Below, in pieces: positions 11,805 through 26,383 of a DNA stretch of 64,000 nucleotides; position 1 is the stretch's first letter; each line of letters opens with the position of its first letter. Source of the DNA: Sipunculus nudus. Taxonomy: Eukaryota; Annelida; Sipuncula; Golfingiida; Sipunculidae. The translations under genes were made by a program, and so were the position numbers. The notes beneath the pieces were generated by a model. It was not told the DNA's origin. It made no database searches and saw only the letters and a list, made by a program, of their open reading frames with translations. Location of the stretch: NCBI GenBank assembly GCA_026874595.1, contig CM049318.1:12941241-13005240 (forward strand). The letters run 5' to 3'.

Positions 11805-13500
11805 CTTCAGGCTTCAACGAAAATTTTTATAGACTTCTCTGAATGTTCAGATTGAAGTTTCTAGGGTCAGTGATTACGATTGGTGCCCTGCTAACGGACG
11901 ACAGACAAAGCGCCAATCCTATACCTCAGTTGACTTTCAGTCACAGTATTAAGCTGCGGCATGTGTGTGTGTGTGTGTGTAAATCCTATTCCGGCGTACG
12001 AAAATACCTTGTGTAACAACCTTTTCACCTGTTGCGGCGTACCTCCTGTCGTTGAATACTACGCCGCTAGGGGAAGCGGTTAAAACTAATCTCAAATGTA
12101 CGAGAGTTCAAAAATGCGTCCGTGTAGACTACTTTAGGAAACGGTGTTGCACACAGTCGACGCACAATTAAAAAAAAAAAAACGCATTAACGATCATTTC
12201 CCGAACATTAACGCTTCCCAACTAAACGATGGCACCATATACCTTTGCACTTACGACCTATCTAGAAAAACGTTAAATGCCTTTTTATGAATATACTTCC
12301 TTCATATCTCAAGGATATAACGGATATAACTGTAAATAGAAACGCCTTTGGAGCCACAGTTCTGGATATAGTAGTTCGTCCTATCCAAGGGGCGCCCATC
12401 AGTTTTGGGAGATATTTTCTCACAAAGTTTATTTATTTTGAAAAATACCTTCATTAAAACAGCCAGGTAATTATTCATAATGCAACCACCCCAATAGCTT
12501 GTAAAGAATTTGAGTGAAACAATTAATTTCTATAACTGGGACAACAGCCTATTCTTGTCAGGGGATAGTGAATGAAGTGGCAGGGTTAAGGATACTGTGT
12601 GACAAACGTTGATTTAATAATAATAGTACTTTGTGCCATAAATATGATTAGATACATTGTCAGCTAAAAGTCGCCAACCACCGCTGTCACTTCATGATGA
12701 AACGTCTAAAACCTTGCAAAAATACATTTGATAGGTTTGGATCAGATATGTCATCCTCTATTGCCAAGGTGCACATAATTGCCAAGGTGCACATAATAAG
12801 TCCAATGCTCGGCCCTTGTTGGATTGACTTATTATAATCGCTGTAAACAAACTAGGAAATTAACTTTTTAATTAACTCCTGTTGTCTTCAAATTCGGTAA
12901 AACAATATTGTAATATCATAGATATATAGAAACATAAATATATGTTTCATTCGAAAAGATTTACACTTTGACCTGTTTGACATAAATGGTTATTTCATGT
13001 GGGAAATTAGTGCTTTAACTTCCCATTTATTGCCATTATCCAAAGACCTCTTGGTAAAATAAAATAAGGGTCTAGAACATTTCTCCAATTATGTGTGTGT
13101 GTGTAGGGGGGGGGAGGGGTTATATCCTTCCAGTCCATGAACTTATGGCAATCACATACCGTGGATTCATGAATTCTTGTACTAAAAAATTGCCAACAAT
13201 ACACCTTAGACTTACCCAGCTTCATGTGTATCGCATATTGAGAATGGTATTTGTGTCTATTAACGTCGGTATATGCTTAGCGCCTACGACTGAACACTAC
13301 CTTAGCTGACAAATATCAAGAGCTCTTAGGATTAGTTTGTGTGTGGGGGTGTATGTATATATATATATATATACGTTGTAACATAGGTAATACCATTATA
13401 CCAGCGTTGTTTTTAGTAACATGACAAATAACATGAAAGCTTTATCATTCATGCGACATAGTCTTAATAAGCTAAGCAGGATAAATTTCATCAAATTTAG
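11805..13500. other. Intergenic sequence, no gene recognised
   Basis: AT-rich DNA with a short (GT)n near 11964-11980 and an A-run near 12171. Open frames here are short and have no recognisable domain. Confidence 0.55.
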
Positions 13501-13642
13501 GGATTTCTTAATTTATTAGATCACGTTTTGCCAAAATGCCAAGACGAATAAGTCAATATTGGCTAACACTTTTGCTCCCGATAAATAGTCAATTTATTCT
13601 TTGTAATATCTTAAATATTATCTAGAGGAATCACAAATCATC

Positions 13643-13685
<43 letters not shown>

Positions 13686-14152
13686 TTTCTTATTGTCTCA
13701 TTCCCCCGGTGCTAAGAAAAATGATTTAGTATACTCCCCGGTTGATTTTAAACTGTTATACTCTTTTTATTTAAAAGAAGACACAATAAGTTATTATGAA
13801 TATTATAGTTCTAATGTTTATAATACACTTAGCACAATAAACTTAATCAAGGAATTTATTAATTGTTAGATCACGTTTTGCACTCATCCGTGCATGATGC
13901 CACGACTGATAAGTCACTATATTCTAAAACATTTGCTTCAGATAAATGGTCAGCTCTTTGTAATATCTAAAATATTATTTAGAGGAATCACAAATCATCC
14001 TCATTATAATCATAATTATACTTGTTATATTTTAATAATCATTATTATTATGTTCATAATTTCTTATCGTCTCGGTCCTCCGGTGCAAAATGATTTTCAG
14101 TATACATCTAAGCTGGTTTTAAACTGTTACACTCTTTCAGTATAAAAGAAGA
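13501..14152. repeat. Tandem duplication of a ~300-bp block
   Basis: Unit 1 (about 13501-13790) and unit 2 (about 13850-14152) share, in order, 'ttagatcacgttttgc', 'gataaat.gtca', 'ctttgtaatatct', 'agaggaatcacaaatcatcc', an ATT-rich stretch and 'ttttaaactgtta.actctttt'. Unit 1 has an expanded (ATT)n at 13643-13683, while unit 2 has a decayed version. Confidence 0.8.
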
Positions 14153-15140
14153 CACTATTTTCTTTGCGAACCTTAACTTTTATGAAGTTATACATTTCTT
14201 TGTCTTACTTCTGGTTAGATTAAAATAAGCATAAAAATTTAACATAAATTAGGTTTTAAAATTAAGTAAAACATAAAGAGAAAAAATCTAATCTAGAAAA
14301 AAATGAAGCTACAGACAAACATGTTACATAATACATCATTCTGGTGTATTAAATATTGTATTTAATAAAAAAAAGTTCCTGCCTTGGAATGAACACTTAG
14401 TTAAACTAGTGACAAAGTAGACCAGATACATACCAAGGTCATTGCCGAGTGCGTCATCTACAACAGCCAAAGGGCAAGGCACGGCCAGAAATTACCTTGC
14501 AATTTATATATATGTATATTTATTAAACATTTTTACACTTGGTTACATTGTACTTTAGAAGTTATCCTTTCGTCTAAGCCAATCTTAATTTGTGAAATAC
14601 TTTCATTTAAATTATAGATAATTGCCATTTTCGGTTCCCAAGTCATACACACCATCCTACCAAAGAGGGTCTGCGCGCGCACGCAAACACACAAATAAAC
14701 ACACAGACGCAAATCCATACAACTTTAATTTAATCATGTAATATTGCGATTAAACACGGTCATGCTTTCTAATTTATTCTCGCACTGACATGATCAAACT
14801 TTTACAATAGAGGACTTAAATGTACCCTTTTGTGTATCTAACAGTACTAAAACCAATTTTTCAATTCCAATGAACTCTCAGACACACAGGGTATACCATC
14901 CGCACTCTGATACCTTCAAATATACGCACAATGCACCTGATTTAACTATTCAAACTTTTCTGCACAAATCATTCGCCAAGGGGTCACGTGAGAACCCAGC
15001 TTGCGGGCTTTTTCAGGGCCGGCCCGATTGACTAGTGTTGTAAGCTGACCCATCACCGAAGTGGCCAGTGGCCTGTGGTCACAACAAAGACAAGGAAAAC
15101 CTTCAGGAGGACGGGTAAATATTAAGTGGACAAACACCCA
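14153..15140. other. Region upstream of gene B, no exon recognised
   Basis: AT-rich sequence up to about 14880, then a more GC-rich stretch (14960-15130) just before the candidate promoter of gene B. No coding signal is supported. Confidence 0.5.
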
Positions 15141-15146
15141 CTCCTA

Positions 15147-15156
15147 CTATATATAC
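15147..15156 (+). promoter_or_regulatory. Candidate TATA box of gene B
   Basis: CTATATATAC lies about 25-30 bp before 'ggcgtgtccgctctcgc', which opens a short GC-richer stretch ending in a good donor (AAG/GTAAAA at 15264). The position fits a TATA-driven start near 15178, upstream of the signal-peptide exon. No transcript evidence is available. Confidence 0.4.
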
Positions 15157-15177
15157 CTACATATAGACCAGGCGTGT

Positions 15178-15263
15178 CCGCTCTCGCTTGCAGTCACGAG
15201 GTATTTAGGCGGGTGTCCGGTCCTGTTTGTCAGCTGGTTCTACCGGGTTACATTGAACTCAAG
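15178..15263 (+). other. Candidate 5' non-coding exon of gene B
   Basis: This stretch lies between the TATA-like element and the donor AAG/GTAAAA. It would splice to the acceptor CTCTTCAG/GTGTGG at 16822/16823, which opens 33 nt of leader before the ATG at 16856. The assignment rests on site quality and position only; transcription could also start within 16.8 kb. Confidence 0.35.
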
Positions 15264-18200
15264 GTAAAACTGATAATTTGTTACACTGTCAATAATTATG
15301 ACATTTGATTCTCTCATCTTTTTTACCGATTGCAAGATATTTTTTTTTATTTCACTTAATTTGATACCTTTTCACTATTTATTCTAGATTTTAAAAATAT
15401 CAAACTTTATCACCTCAAGCAACGAAACGTCTTAGAACCTGTTTTGGTCGACTGTTATATGTCACCAGTTTTCAAAAAAGAAAGACTGATATTTACCTTC
15501 AGTGTAAGACAGAAGGTTAAGAACGAACTTTTATCTTTTTTTATATTACACAAAGATATAATATAATTTAATATAAATCATTCTTTTATAAGTATAACTA
15601 TTACAGTTTAGAGATAGATGAACAATGTTGTATAATACCTTTCTTCTGTATATTTCACAACTTCAATTTCTTCGTATTTGTATCGGCATTAATTATTATT
15701 TTCAGAATACATAGTACCTTGCAAAAGTAATCATATACACGATGGCTTTTCTATAGTTTCATTTTTATTCCATCATTGTGGAAAGAAATAATAAAAAAAT
15801 AGTTCCCATAGACTAAAGAATTCCCTTGGATTTATCACTTTTCCCAGTTGTAAATTTTAGGATTGAGTCTCATAAGTATTAAAAAATTTATTATATGATA
15901 TTACTAGATGAGGTGATATATTACAAAGAGTATTTTATACATTGTTGGTATTTACATATGTACAGACAGGTTCTCAGAAGTCCAGATAAGTCTCAGTAGA
16001 CCAGTGGCCATTCGTAGGTGCAGAGGACACACCATGACAGATGCAAATACAATGTTTGATATACGCGTAGAGGGACATGTTTAAGACATAATGTCAACAG
16101 GTTGTTTGTATGAAAGTTTCTATGTCAATCAGGGTCAATCAGTATATTTGTACAGCACGGCCTGACCAGTGTATCGTCCATCAAGGCTTTACATTCCGTG
16201 GTTACTTATCATCCTTACTGTACTTGTGTAAATTCGTTTTTAACAATTTGTTCATGAGTGGGTGTATAATAAGGGATTCCTCAGTACACCATGTTTGACC
16301 GTCACATAAATGAATACGAATCACGTTGCTAAGAGAATGTGTCACACACGTGCATTTCTCATAACCGCGGTCTATATTATCGTAAATATTTCATTGGTCG
16401 GCAGTAGGAATTTTTTGTTGGTCTTTAATATTGAATTCTTGGATTTGCATTTCTGATTGTTTTGTTTTTTTTTTCTTTTTATTTAATTCAAGAGACTAGC
16501 ATTCCTAGATGTTTTGCTTGTGTTTCTGAATATTGAATACTGTAACCAGAATTCTTTGGTGCTCTATCTATACGATTATGAACATCTTTTGAATTCTGCG
16601 GACTAGCATCATTATTATTATTGATGTTTTCTGAATGCTGTATATTAGGGATAAGTATCTTTGGGTATTTTATTCATGTGTTAGAATGCCGCATCTTGGG
16701 GGAATAGCTCCTGACTCTGGATGTTTTATTCATGTTTCTTCAATGCCTTATTTTGGGTACTTATAGCTCTGGGTTCCAAATGCTGTATTTTTATACGAGT
16801 TACTGTGAGTGTTTCTCTTCAGGTGTGGCCGAGGGAAAGACGTCCATTGTCCAGGATGAACGCAGTAGTCGCTCTCAGCCTGTTGTGTAAGTTTTATTCA
16901 ATTATATGTTATGGGAATAAAGGCCCGGTTGCTTCTAGACTTAGAAAACTTGCTCAAGATTGATACAAACAATACAAACTATAATATGGGCTTGATTAGT
17001 TTGTGAGTTAAACCGAACATAATGTTTCGAACAATTTTGTCTGCATTGGACTAAAACCATTTCGAGACCATTTCAAGGTTTTTTAAATGCAAGGTAAGTG
17101 TAGTTCTAATATGTGAGCACCTTCTATATACGGTACCTTCTACTTTTTTTTGCGTAGCCATAGCTACGATACTGGTTATCCAAATAAATGTTAAAGATTC
17201 TCGAGTTTGTCACATAAATTATGATGTTATATAAATTATCGAATTTAGAATCGATATTAATATTTCTCTTGACTACCGAACATGATTTCTCGATTCGCAA
17301 GACTTGGCTCTAAAATGATAATCCTCAGACATCCAGTTATTTCTAGCTGTTTTTATTCTACAATTTATTGTTTTCCAATCCAAGTACCAATCTCAAATGT
17401 AATTTTTGCTAGAGCCGTGTAAAAAAAAAAGAGTTAACAGTTTGTTAAATATATACAGAGAAATCTAAGTCAGGGACCGCTCTTCTAAGTTGCGTTTATC
17501 TACCATAATGATTGTAAATATCTATATCACCAGTGCCCCTGGTGGCCGGACAGGGAAACTACGCAGCCAAAACCTCGTACACCTCCTACTGCCGGAAAGG
17601 GGCGAGGTGCTTTGTAAACACAGGTGAGTTATTCCTTAGTTGTTCTGTGCATTTTTATAAAACATGATGATGAAGTAAAAGAAACAAAGAGTTTATTTCT
17701 ACATCAGTATTATAATTAGGTATACATGTACACCTTTTCTATGATATTAATTTACAATTAACCTACAGTAACACAGTAATCATTCTCTGGGTGCTTAAAA
17801 GACATGAACGAATTTTCTTACGATACACGTATACATAGCCGTGTATTTACAGCTGCATTTTGGTCTTTGTTTCAGAGTGTCTCAGCCTTCTTTCGATACA
17901 TAAGAGGCTCCATAATATAATACCTTAAGGAAACATGCAGTGGTTATTACTCACCTTTTAACATTTTAAGCCTTAAAAATCAAATACGAGGAGCCATATT
18001 GGGTCTAAGTCAATATCGACGGCTCGATTGAAAGTATTTAGCTCTCAGTGGAATAGTGTCTGCAGTAAGTCTGGAATGACAAGTGAACCCTGCTGTATTT
18101 TGCAGCTGAAAAAGGTTATAACATGCAGACACTTAAGACATGTAGACATTGTATTGTTAAGTTACGACATGCAGACACTGTAAAATTGTTAAGTTAAGAC

Positions 18201-21200
18201 ATGCAGACACTAGTATTGTAAAGTTACGACATGTAGACACACAGAGTTACGACATGTAGACACTGCAGTATTGTAAAGTTACGACATGTAGACATTGTAT
18301 TGTAAAGTTACGACCTGCAGGCACTTTAGAGTTGTAAAGTTACGACATGAAAACACTGTAGTATCGTAACATTACGACATGTAGACACTGCGGTATTGTA
18401 AAGTATTGCAAACAAAAAGGACAAGCACTCTGAGTACCACTGGCACTGAAATTCTTGAACATCAGGCTCTGCTGCCCTCTAGCGGCAGAATGATCTCTAG
18501 ACTTTCACCGGCAGAACTCCGTCTGCTTGACGCTTTGCTGATGTCTTTGTTCGGATGACATCAAACTGAACATTTTTTTTGTGTGAAGAGGGAGGAAGAG
18601 AGGGAGATCAAAGGGAGTATACTAAATATAAACACACTACAAATACGTTTTTCTTCTCATCATGATTTTATTATGAATTTTTCAATGATTTTATTCAATT
18701 GGTCATCAGATATCGGCGTGCTACCTCCCGGCTCGACGGGAGCTACTGGACCCGTGGGACCCGCGGGAAATCCTGGTTTTAATGGAGAGCCGGGGTCCAG
18801 GGGGCCGCCTGGACTGGTAGGACCCACAGGACCACGGGGATTCCCCGGTAAGTACAACTTTACTTATTTAATGTCCAATATGGACGTGTGTATAATATTT
18901 TCACGAATTTATCTTATTAATAACACAAAGATATCTTATTAAAAAATATCATACACGAACAATGTAATATATCTATTCCACGAGAATGTGCTTCAAGCGT
19001 AGATACAATGTGGTCCACTTTAACAGTCGATGCGCCCAGTGCGGATCGACTCGCATTTTGGAAGTACTTGGAATTACTGACCGCACATACAAACAAGCGT
19101 TATGTAAATGATATCTGAGTGATGTGAGACCCAGAAAATGAAGGCGATTACCATATAGAGAGGATGTATAGTTTGGTCTGAGAGGTTATGGTCGCAATTT
19201 ATGGAAATTCCCCACTCGTAGACTGTTGCTAGGACTTCAGGATATGTACAACTAAATCGTTGCAACAGAGTGGATAGAAAGTGCAGGGCAGTTTTCCGTA
19301 TGTAGAGAGTCACGACTCAAAATAGGCCATTGAAAGTCCATTAAAAATGCCTCAACTACCAATAAGCTGATGGAGGTCACATGTTAACAAATACAAAATC
19401 GAAACCCAAACATGAACACATCAATTAAATTTTCTTTGTTAAAGAGAGAGACATGCCTTTTTTAAATACTTTTCATGAATAAATGTGATATAAATTTCTT
19501 TGTTGAGGCACGCGATTCATAAACAGTGTCGGTGATGGTCGACGGGTGTCACTAGTCTAGGCAACGTTCACTATAGACTTACTCCTCCCCCTCCCCGCCC
19601 CCGCCCCCTACACACACACAGCCTTTCTTTCCCCACCTGAACTAACTGAGAACTAGTAAATGGCTTAATAGCACAAAAACAGCCCCAGAACTTCGATTTT
19701 TAGCACGAAATTGGCAAAATGATGTTGGTCTTACAGAAATTGGGCCAAAAAAGTAAAAGTTATGGTTCTCAGGCACCGCCCGCATCAATTTTAAACCCCC
19801 GCATAAAAAATATTTATTTTGATTTTCAATAGAAACTTACCAATTTTGTGCTTCAACCGCTCGGACATTTTCAAGGAGATAAAATCATACAACTTCTTTT
19901 TTATGTAGGGCTTTTACTTGTTTAGCAAAATAAATATGTTATTATCATGCTTTTCCCTAATCATTTGTCATTTTTATCGAAACACAAAAAAAATAAAGAT
20001 AAAAACAACCGCTCGCCCGCATTGATTTCTGAAAAAAAAGTGCCTGAGAACCATACTTTTTTTATATTTTGACCTGATTTTTTTTTTTTAAATTTAAACC
20101 TTGCTCAACTACATATAAGGTTTTCGAGAATACACTAAATATTTTTTCCTGTTTATATCATAAAGCTGTATTCTACTTATGTATTTTTTAATACAATTTG
20201 TGTTCATTTCCCAATATAAATTTTCCCACCAAGAGATATTTTTTAAATAGATGCAATGTATTCTATATTTTATAGGAAACTCTGGACCTACCGGCAGAAC
20301 AGGAGCGACTGGGGCAATAGGTCGTGCGGGTCCTGCCGGGCCTCGAGGCTTAACAGGAGACAGGGGATTCCCCGGCGGCCCTGGTGCAACTGGCGCCATG
20401 GGACCACGAGGTTTCCAAGGCAACCCAGGGCCACGTGGTGACCCAGGAAACCCAGGTTAGATTAGTGTAAGGGAGCATTAGTGGGTATTTGCTGATCTGA
20501 ACTAAGTTCTGGTCACAGTTTGGGCATCCTGTCAAACGCAGTAGCCATGTACAAAATATAATGTAAAAAGTAAGTTGTAAGACATTTAATAAAAAAATGC
20601 AAATTTAGGGCTTATGATCGATAAATATAGGGTTTTAAGCAGGACGACGCACTTTTCGGTGTCTTTTTTAACCTCTCTAGCCGTTTAACTTTTTTCTGTA
20701 TACCTACACCCGTTAGTATACCTGCAACATCAAATCTGTTCCAATATGCGTTCATTAAATAATCATTAGTACAAAGTTTTTATAATTAGCGTCCATGGAA
20801 GATTATTAATGCTCTAGTGCTCTGCGGCCATCTGGATGTTTTTAGATGATAGTAACTACAAATAATAAAACGTACCGTTGTTACATTTAGAAAATGCTTC
20901 AACTATGAGGTTATTGTAGCACCCACCATATCACAAAAAAGTTTATTTGGAAATATAGTTCATCTTTAAGATCTGATTCGGTATTAAACAGAAGCACACG
21001 TATGCCCTGAGACAACCAACACATTCCTCAGTTGCTAATAAACTGGCAAATTGAGCTAAGACCAAATTGCATAAGCAGTATTTTAAGCTTGAGCTCTGTT
21101 TATCTTGATAAACTGTTTCCTGTTTATTAAACATTTAATTACTACATGCCCTGGTTGCCAGGGGACCTAATTACAGGCGGACATGCCTTTGGACCATAAA

Positions 21201-24100
21201 TCTTCCCTCTTCTTGGATCCAAGACTTACAGACCGGACATTTTTGTATTAAAATCACTTTTTATACAAGTTAGGTGGTTAGGAGTAATTCAGGTTGGAAG
21301 GGTACAAGATTCAGTCATGATATGGATTCCTGTTATACAACTGTAACTTGCATTAACATTTCAATCAACCAACTAAATCAAAATTACTCTACCAAAATAG
21401 TATATGCACATTTTCTCAAACAGTATTTCAGTCGATTACAGAATCTTCCGAGGGATATTTCTAAGAAACCAACAATAATAAAGCTATCCAATTTTGCACA
21501 TGAAAGTGAAAACAGACTATCTTCAAAGCGTTTTGGCTCTTTTTTCTGTGATATCTTATTCGATTAAAGACCATTTTAAACAAAGAATCATTTGTTATTT
21601 CGAAAAAAAAATTAAAATCAAAATTTAAGAAGGCAAGATGATAAATATACAATAAAACGATATAATGAGATATTTGTAAATATTTTAAGATGCATACCTA
21701 AATGCAGACCTATTGCCAGATGTGGATGATATCGCATAACAATAACAACTTTATTTATATTTGAGGTATTTAGAGGATATTCTGAGTATTTCAAATATGT
21801 AATAATCATTGGTCCTAAGCTAAGCTTAACCAAGGTTGTTTGTCAATACTATGACCTTAATGGCTTAGATCCAATTAGAACCATTTTATACAACCGAAAA
21901 ATTACTCAAGAATCGTAACAAATATCATTTATGGTAAAACCTCAGTTGCTTATCAGCGCCGTCTGTTGCACATTCAGGAAACAAAGGCCAAACCACAGGA
22001 AATTTTCAAATCAAGAAATTCATCATAACAAATTACAAGCGAATTTTATAATTTATATAATATTTTTGGCAATACTTTTGATACCACAATATTTGTAAAT
22101 ACAGTATCAGTTGCTAGCAAGAATTTTCTAAATTAAACTATTTGACACATGACCAACATGTACCAGTTTACAACACAGTATATAATAATTAACACAATTA
22201 TGATTTATGATTATGTACATTCCGAATATTAATATCCACAAAAATATGAATTACACATGACTTCAAGAGATGATTTTTGTCAAATCAGAAAAGAGCAAGT
22301 CATGATGCATTTTTTTTGACACTATACGAATGCTCGCGATGACTGTAATAAAATATACAAAGAATACCTCAATACAATATCTACAAGCAAGGGAAATAAA
22401 GAATAGGTTAATTAAAATATCCTAAAAAAAAATATGACACTCTTTCGTCCTGACTCCATCTGGATCTTTGTTCTCAGTAAATGAAGTTTTTGAACCGTAC
22501 AGGTGCACGAGGGCCTAGTGGAGTCACCGGAGCCACAGGAGGTACAGGCCCGAGGGGTAGGACAGGTTTTACTGGATTCCGTGGTCCTACAGGTCCGACT
22601 GGTTTTACTGGAGGTACTGGTCTTCCAGGACCAAGAGGAAATGACGGTCGCCCTGGAGACAGGGGGTCAACTGGTGCCACTGGACGGCAGGGAAACCAGG
22701 GAATACCTGGATCACAAGGTCAGTAGGAGCCGTTTACTCACACAGCCACACAGACCTTTGAATGTCATGTGATTCTAACTTAATTTTCGGTGCATTAGTG
22801 CATATAAATGAAATGTCGGGATGCATTGGGGTTCTTAATTCCTCTGATACTCTGACTAATTTGTAAAAAAATAAACATTTTCATTGAAAAATTTCGAGAA
22901 CAGGATAACTATAAAACACTTCAGCCCAAATATTCAAAATGCTGCTTTTATTGTTCTTCAGTTATTTCGTACAAAATGAGTACATCATTTGAAAAATGTT
23001 ACTAATAAACATAATCAAGAAAAACAACAGGTGATTCAATATAGAAACACATCATTCAACTGTTAGCTGAGTGATGAAATATTCAACGAAACTTAGATAA
23101 AAATTGGCAATGTCAGTTATGACATCCCTTAATTTCATTACGTCGAGGACGATGCTTCTTATAGCCTGTTCCTCTTCACGGATTTCTGGTGACGTCGCTT
23201 TTCAAGACAGTTCATTCAATTTAATCGTATGTACGTTATTTGTATTTTCACATAATTAACCTATAAATTGTTGCCAATAAAATTAAACAAATCATGTTTC
23301 CCTCTGTGAGCTATAAAAGAAACAAGTTAATTATAAGACCTGCACATACATAATATCGTTTTTATAAATCTTTTCGCTATTTGCATGCTCACTAAGTCTT
23401 GTGTTTACTTTGCTGCGTTGTAACAGACGCGTTTGTCTCAAGCCTGGGGTATCGCTTTGGCGGAGTTTAAATTTATTTCATGAAAAAGTGCCTGTCGAAC
23501 AAGCCATAAAAATATGATTCACCGGCCTTTTTTTTCAAATAAACGGATTGAGCCCTGGAGTCATGGGAGCAGACATATTTGAATGCCCGATAAAACTAAC
23601 TTCAGACGACAAGTTTTCTATTTAGAACATCATAAAGTCATGTCTTACAGGTTGTACGATAAAATATTAACCTAAATACCGAGTCACACGGTGTTAAAAG
23701 CATAATCTTTTCCACAACAATAATTCTGATGTGAGAATAAAACAGTTGTTCTGAGAGTAACCGAGACTAGTTCACACGGGAACACGTCATGGTTGTTGTT
23801 AAACGGAGCCGCGTGCCTCCCACTGATTCATACAATAAACGACGCCCCTTTTCGGACAGAAATGTGTTTAGAAAATAGACTGGGAGCTAACACAAATACG
23901 ACACCTCTTGACTTCATTGGTCGTAAAGTGCTGACATCTGCGTCCCCACATTCTTTTGTACTTCTCTTCAGAATTCATTTACTATAAACAATTAGCCCAT
24001 TTAAATATTGTTCTGTTTAAAATTTAGCTGGCCTGTTCCGTTTGTATCGGAAAACCTTGTAAAAACAAGATCTGGCTTAGCAATGAAATCATATCACGCC

Positions 24101-24157
<57 letters not shown>

Positions 24158-26335
24158 TTCACCACGACAATGCACCTGGCCACAATGCTTACTCACTAAA
24201 TTTGAAGGGGATTATTTAATGTTTGGCATTAAAATAAATTGTTTGTGACACCAGTGCCGTTACTTATCAAACAACCTCGTATATACAAGATGAATTCGTT
24301 GCAAATCTGATGACATATACTTGTATTAAACTTTCATCCTTTTGTGATTTAAGGACCACGTGGTTTCACTGGAGAACGCGGGTTTCCAGGAAACCAAGGA
24401 CCAACCGGACCAACTGGACCCACTGGAGGCACCGGAGCCTCCGGTCCCCAAGGAAACCCAGGACAGAGAGGTAACGAGATCGGGCATGCTCTAACCGTTG
24501 GTGTGAGTGTGAGAACCTTATGGCCATGTAAAGGTTTAGTAGATCATCTTTGTTATAGAAGTGCGCATAGCCTCTACTACGGGAAACCTATAGAAAACGG
24601 GTTATAATAACATGATTCCTATCACTCAGTTGCGTTCGGTCGTGCTTATTCAATAGGCATGCATCTACACATGTAAGACGTAAAACAGTTTTTCTTTTAA
24701 CAAGGTGAGCTTCAAGAGATGCCTTTTATTATTTGACACCATACGGAAGCTGGAGAAGACTATTTTAAAATATACATGGAATACTCAAATGCAATCTCTA
24801 CAAATATAGAAATAGGGAAATAATTCAATAAAATATCCCCAAAGAAAAAAATGACACACGTTGGTCCTGAATGGATCCAGATATTAAGTGTCATCCCGTT
24901 TTTCCTATAAGATTAAAATTCCCGTTTATTGATTTCATGGCGTGACCTTTGGTCTCAGTGACGTCAGTTTTTTAACTTTACAGGTGCGCGAGGGCCCAGT
25001 GGAGTCACCGGAGCTACAGGACGCCCTGGCCCAACTGGTAGGACAGGTTTTACTGGATCCAGGGGTCCTACAGGCCCGACTGGTTTTACTGGAGCTACTG
25101 GTCTTCCCGGACCAAGAGGAAATGACGGTCGCCCTGGAGACAGGGGGTCAACTGGTGCTACTGGACGCCAGGGAAACCAGGGAATACCTGGATCACAAGG
25201 TCAATAGGAGCTGATTACTCACATAGACACACAGACCTTTAAATATCACGTGATTCTCACTTCAATTATAGGGCATGAGTGCATATAAATGAAATGTCGG
25301 GATGCATGGCGGTTCTCATTTCCGCTGATCTTACTTATTGTAAAAAAATAACGTTTTCATTGAGAAAGTTCGAGAACAGGATAAATATAAACCCCTTTTG
25401 CCCCAGTGATCCAAAATGCTGCTCGTGTATATTTTATATGTGTACTTTGCTGAGTTGTAACAGACGCCTTTGCCTCAAGCCTGGAGTATCACGACGGATT
25501 CTTGATGGCTTCAAAACAAATCTCCTCGATGATCCCCTTGGGCCTGGGGGAAAATAAAAGTCACAAGGAGCAAGATAAGGGGAATAGGGAGGTTTTCCAA
25601 TATGACGATGTTCTTCTTGGCCAAGAACTTCCGGATGCTTAGGGCGTTGTCAAAGGGGCATTGTCGTCAAAATTAAAAGTCGAAGTCATGTTGATCTCTT
25701 TCTCGCTTGTCAGAGTCATCAGTGTCAGGGAGTTCTTGCCACGTGGCCAGATGAACAAAAGTCTGCAAGAAGGTCCTGCGGCGTCTGCTTTGCTTAGTGC
25801 GCATAAAGAGATCCCGTTACTTATCAGACACAACTCATATATACAAGATGAATTGGTTGCACTTCGAATGACATATATTTAACCGTCTTCCTTTTCAATT
25901 TAAGGACCACGTGGTTTCACTGGAGCACGCGGGTTTCCAGGAAACCGAGGACCCACAGGACCAACTGGAGCTACGGGTGCCCGGGGCAACACAGGTCGTA
26001 CAGGGTTCACTGGGTTCACAGGACCAACGGGACCCACTGGAGCTACCGGAGCTACCGGTCGTCAAGGAAACCCAGGACAAAGGGGTAACGAGATCGGAAA
26101 TGCTATTGTATCTTACCTTTGTTCTGATAGTGAGAACTTTATGATCGTGTAAAAGATTAGTAGATCATATTTGTAATAGTAGCGCGCATAGCTCCTTATA
26201 TTGAAAACCTAGGAGTCGGGTTATAATAACACGATTTCTATCACTCAGTTACGTTGGGTCCTGCTTATTCAATAGGCATGCATCTTCACATATTGTTTGA
26301 TTTTTTTCTGTCCATATGCATGCTTCTATAGAAAC

Positions 26336-26383
<48 letters not shown>

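Larger units (their letters stand above)
22260..26290 (+). repeat. Intragenic tandem duplication of a two-exon collagen module
   Basis: Unit 1 (about 22260-24680) contains exons 5 and 6; unit 2 (about 24710-26290) contains exons 7 and 8. Similarity covers exons and introns: 'cttcaagagatg', 'gtgcatataaatgaaatgtcgg' and 'aataggcatgcatct' recur in the same order. Unit 1 is longer because of extra intron sequence, but its second exon is 63 nt shorter. Confidence 0.85.
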
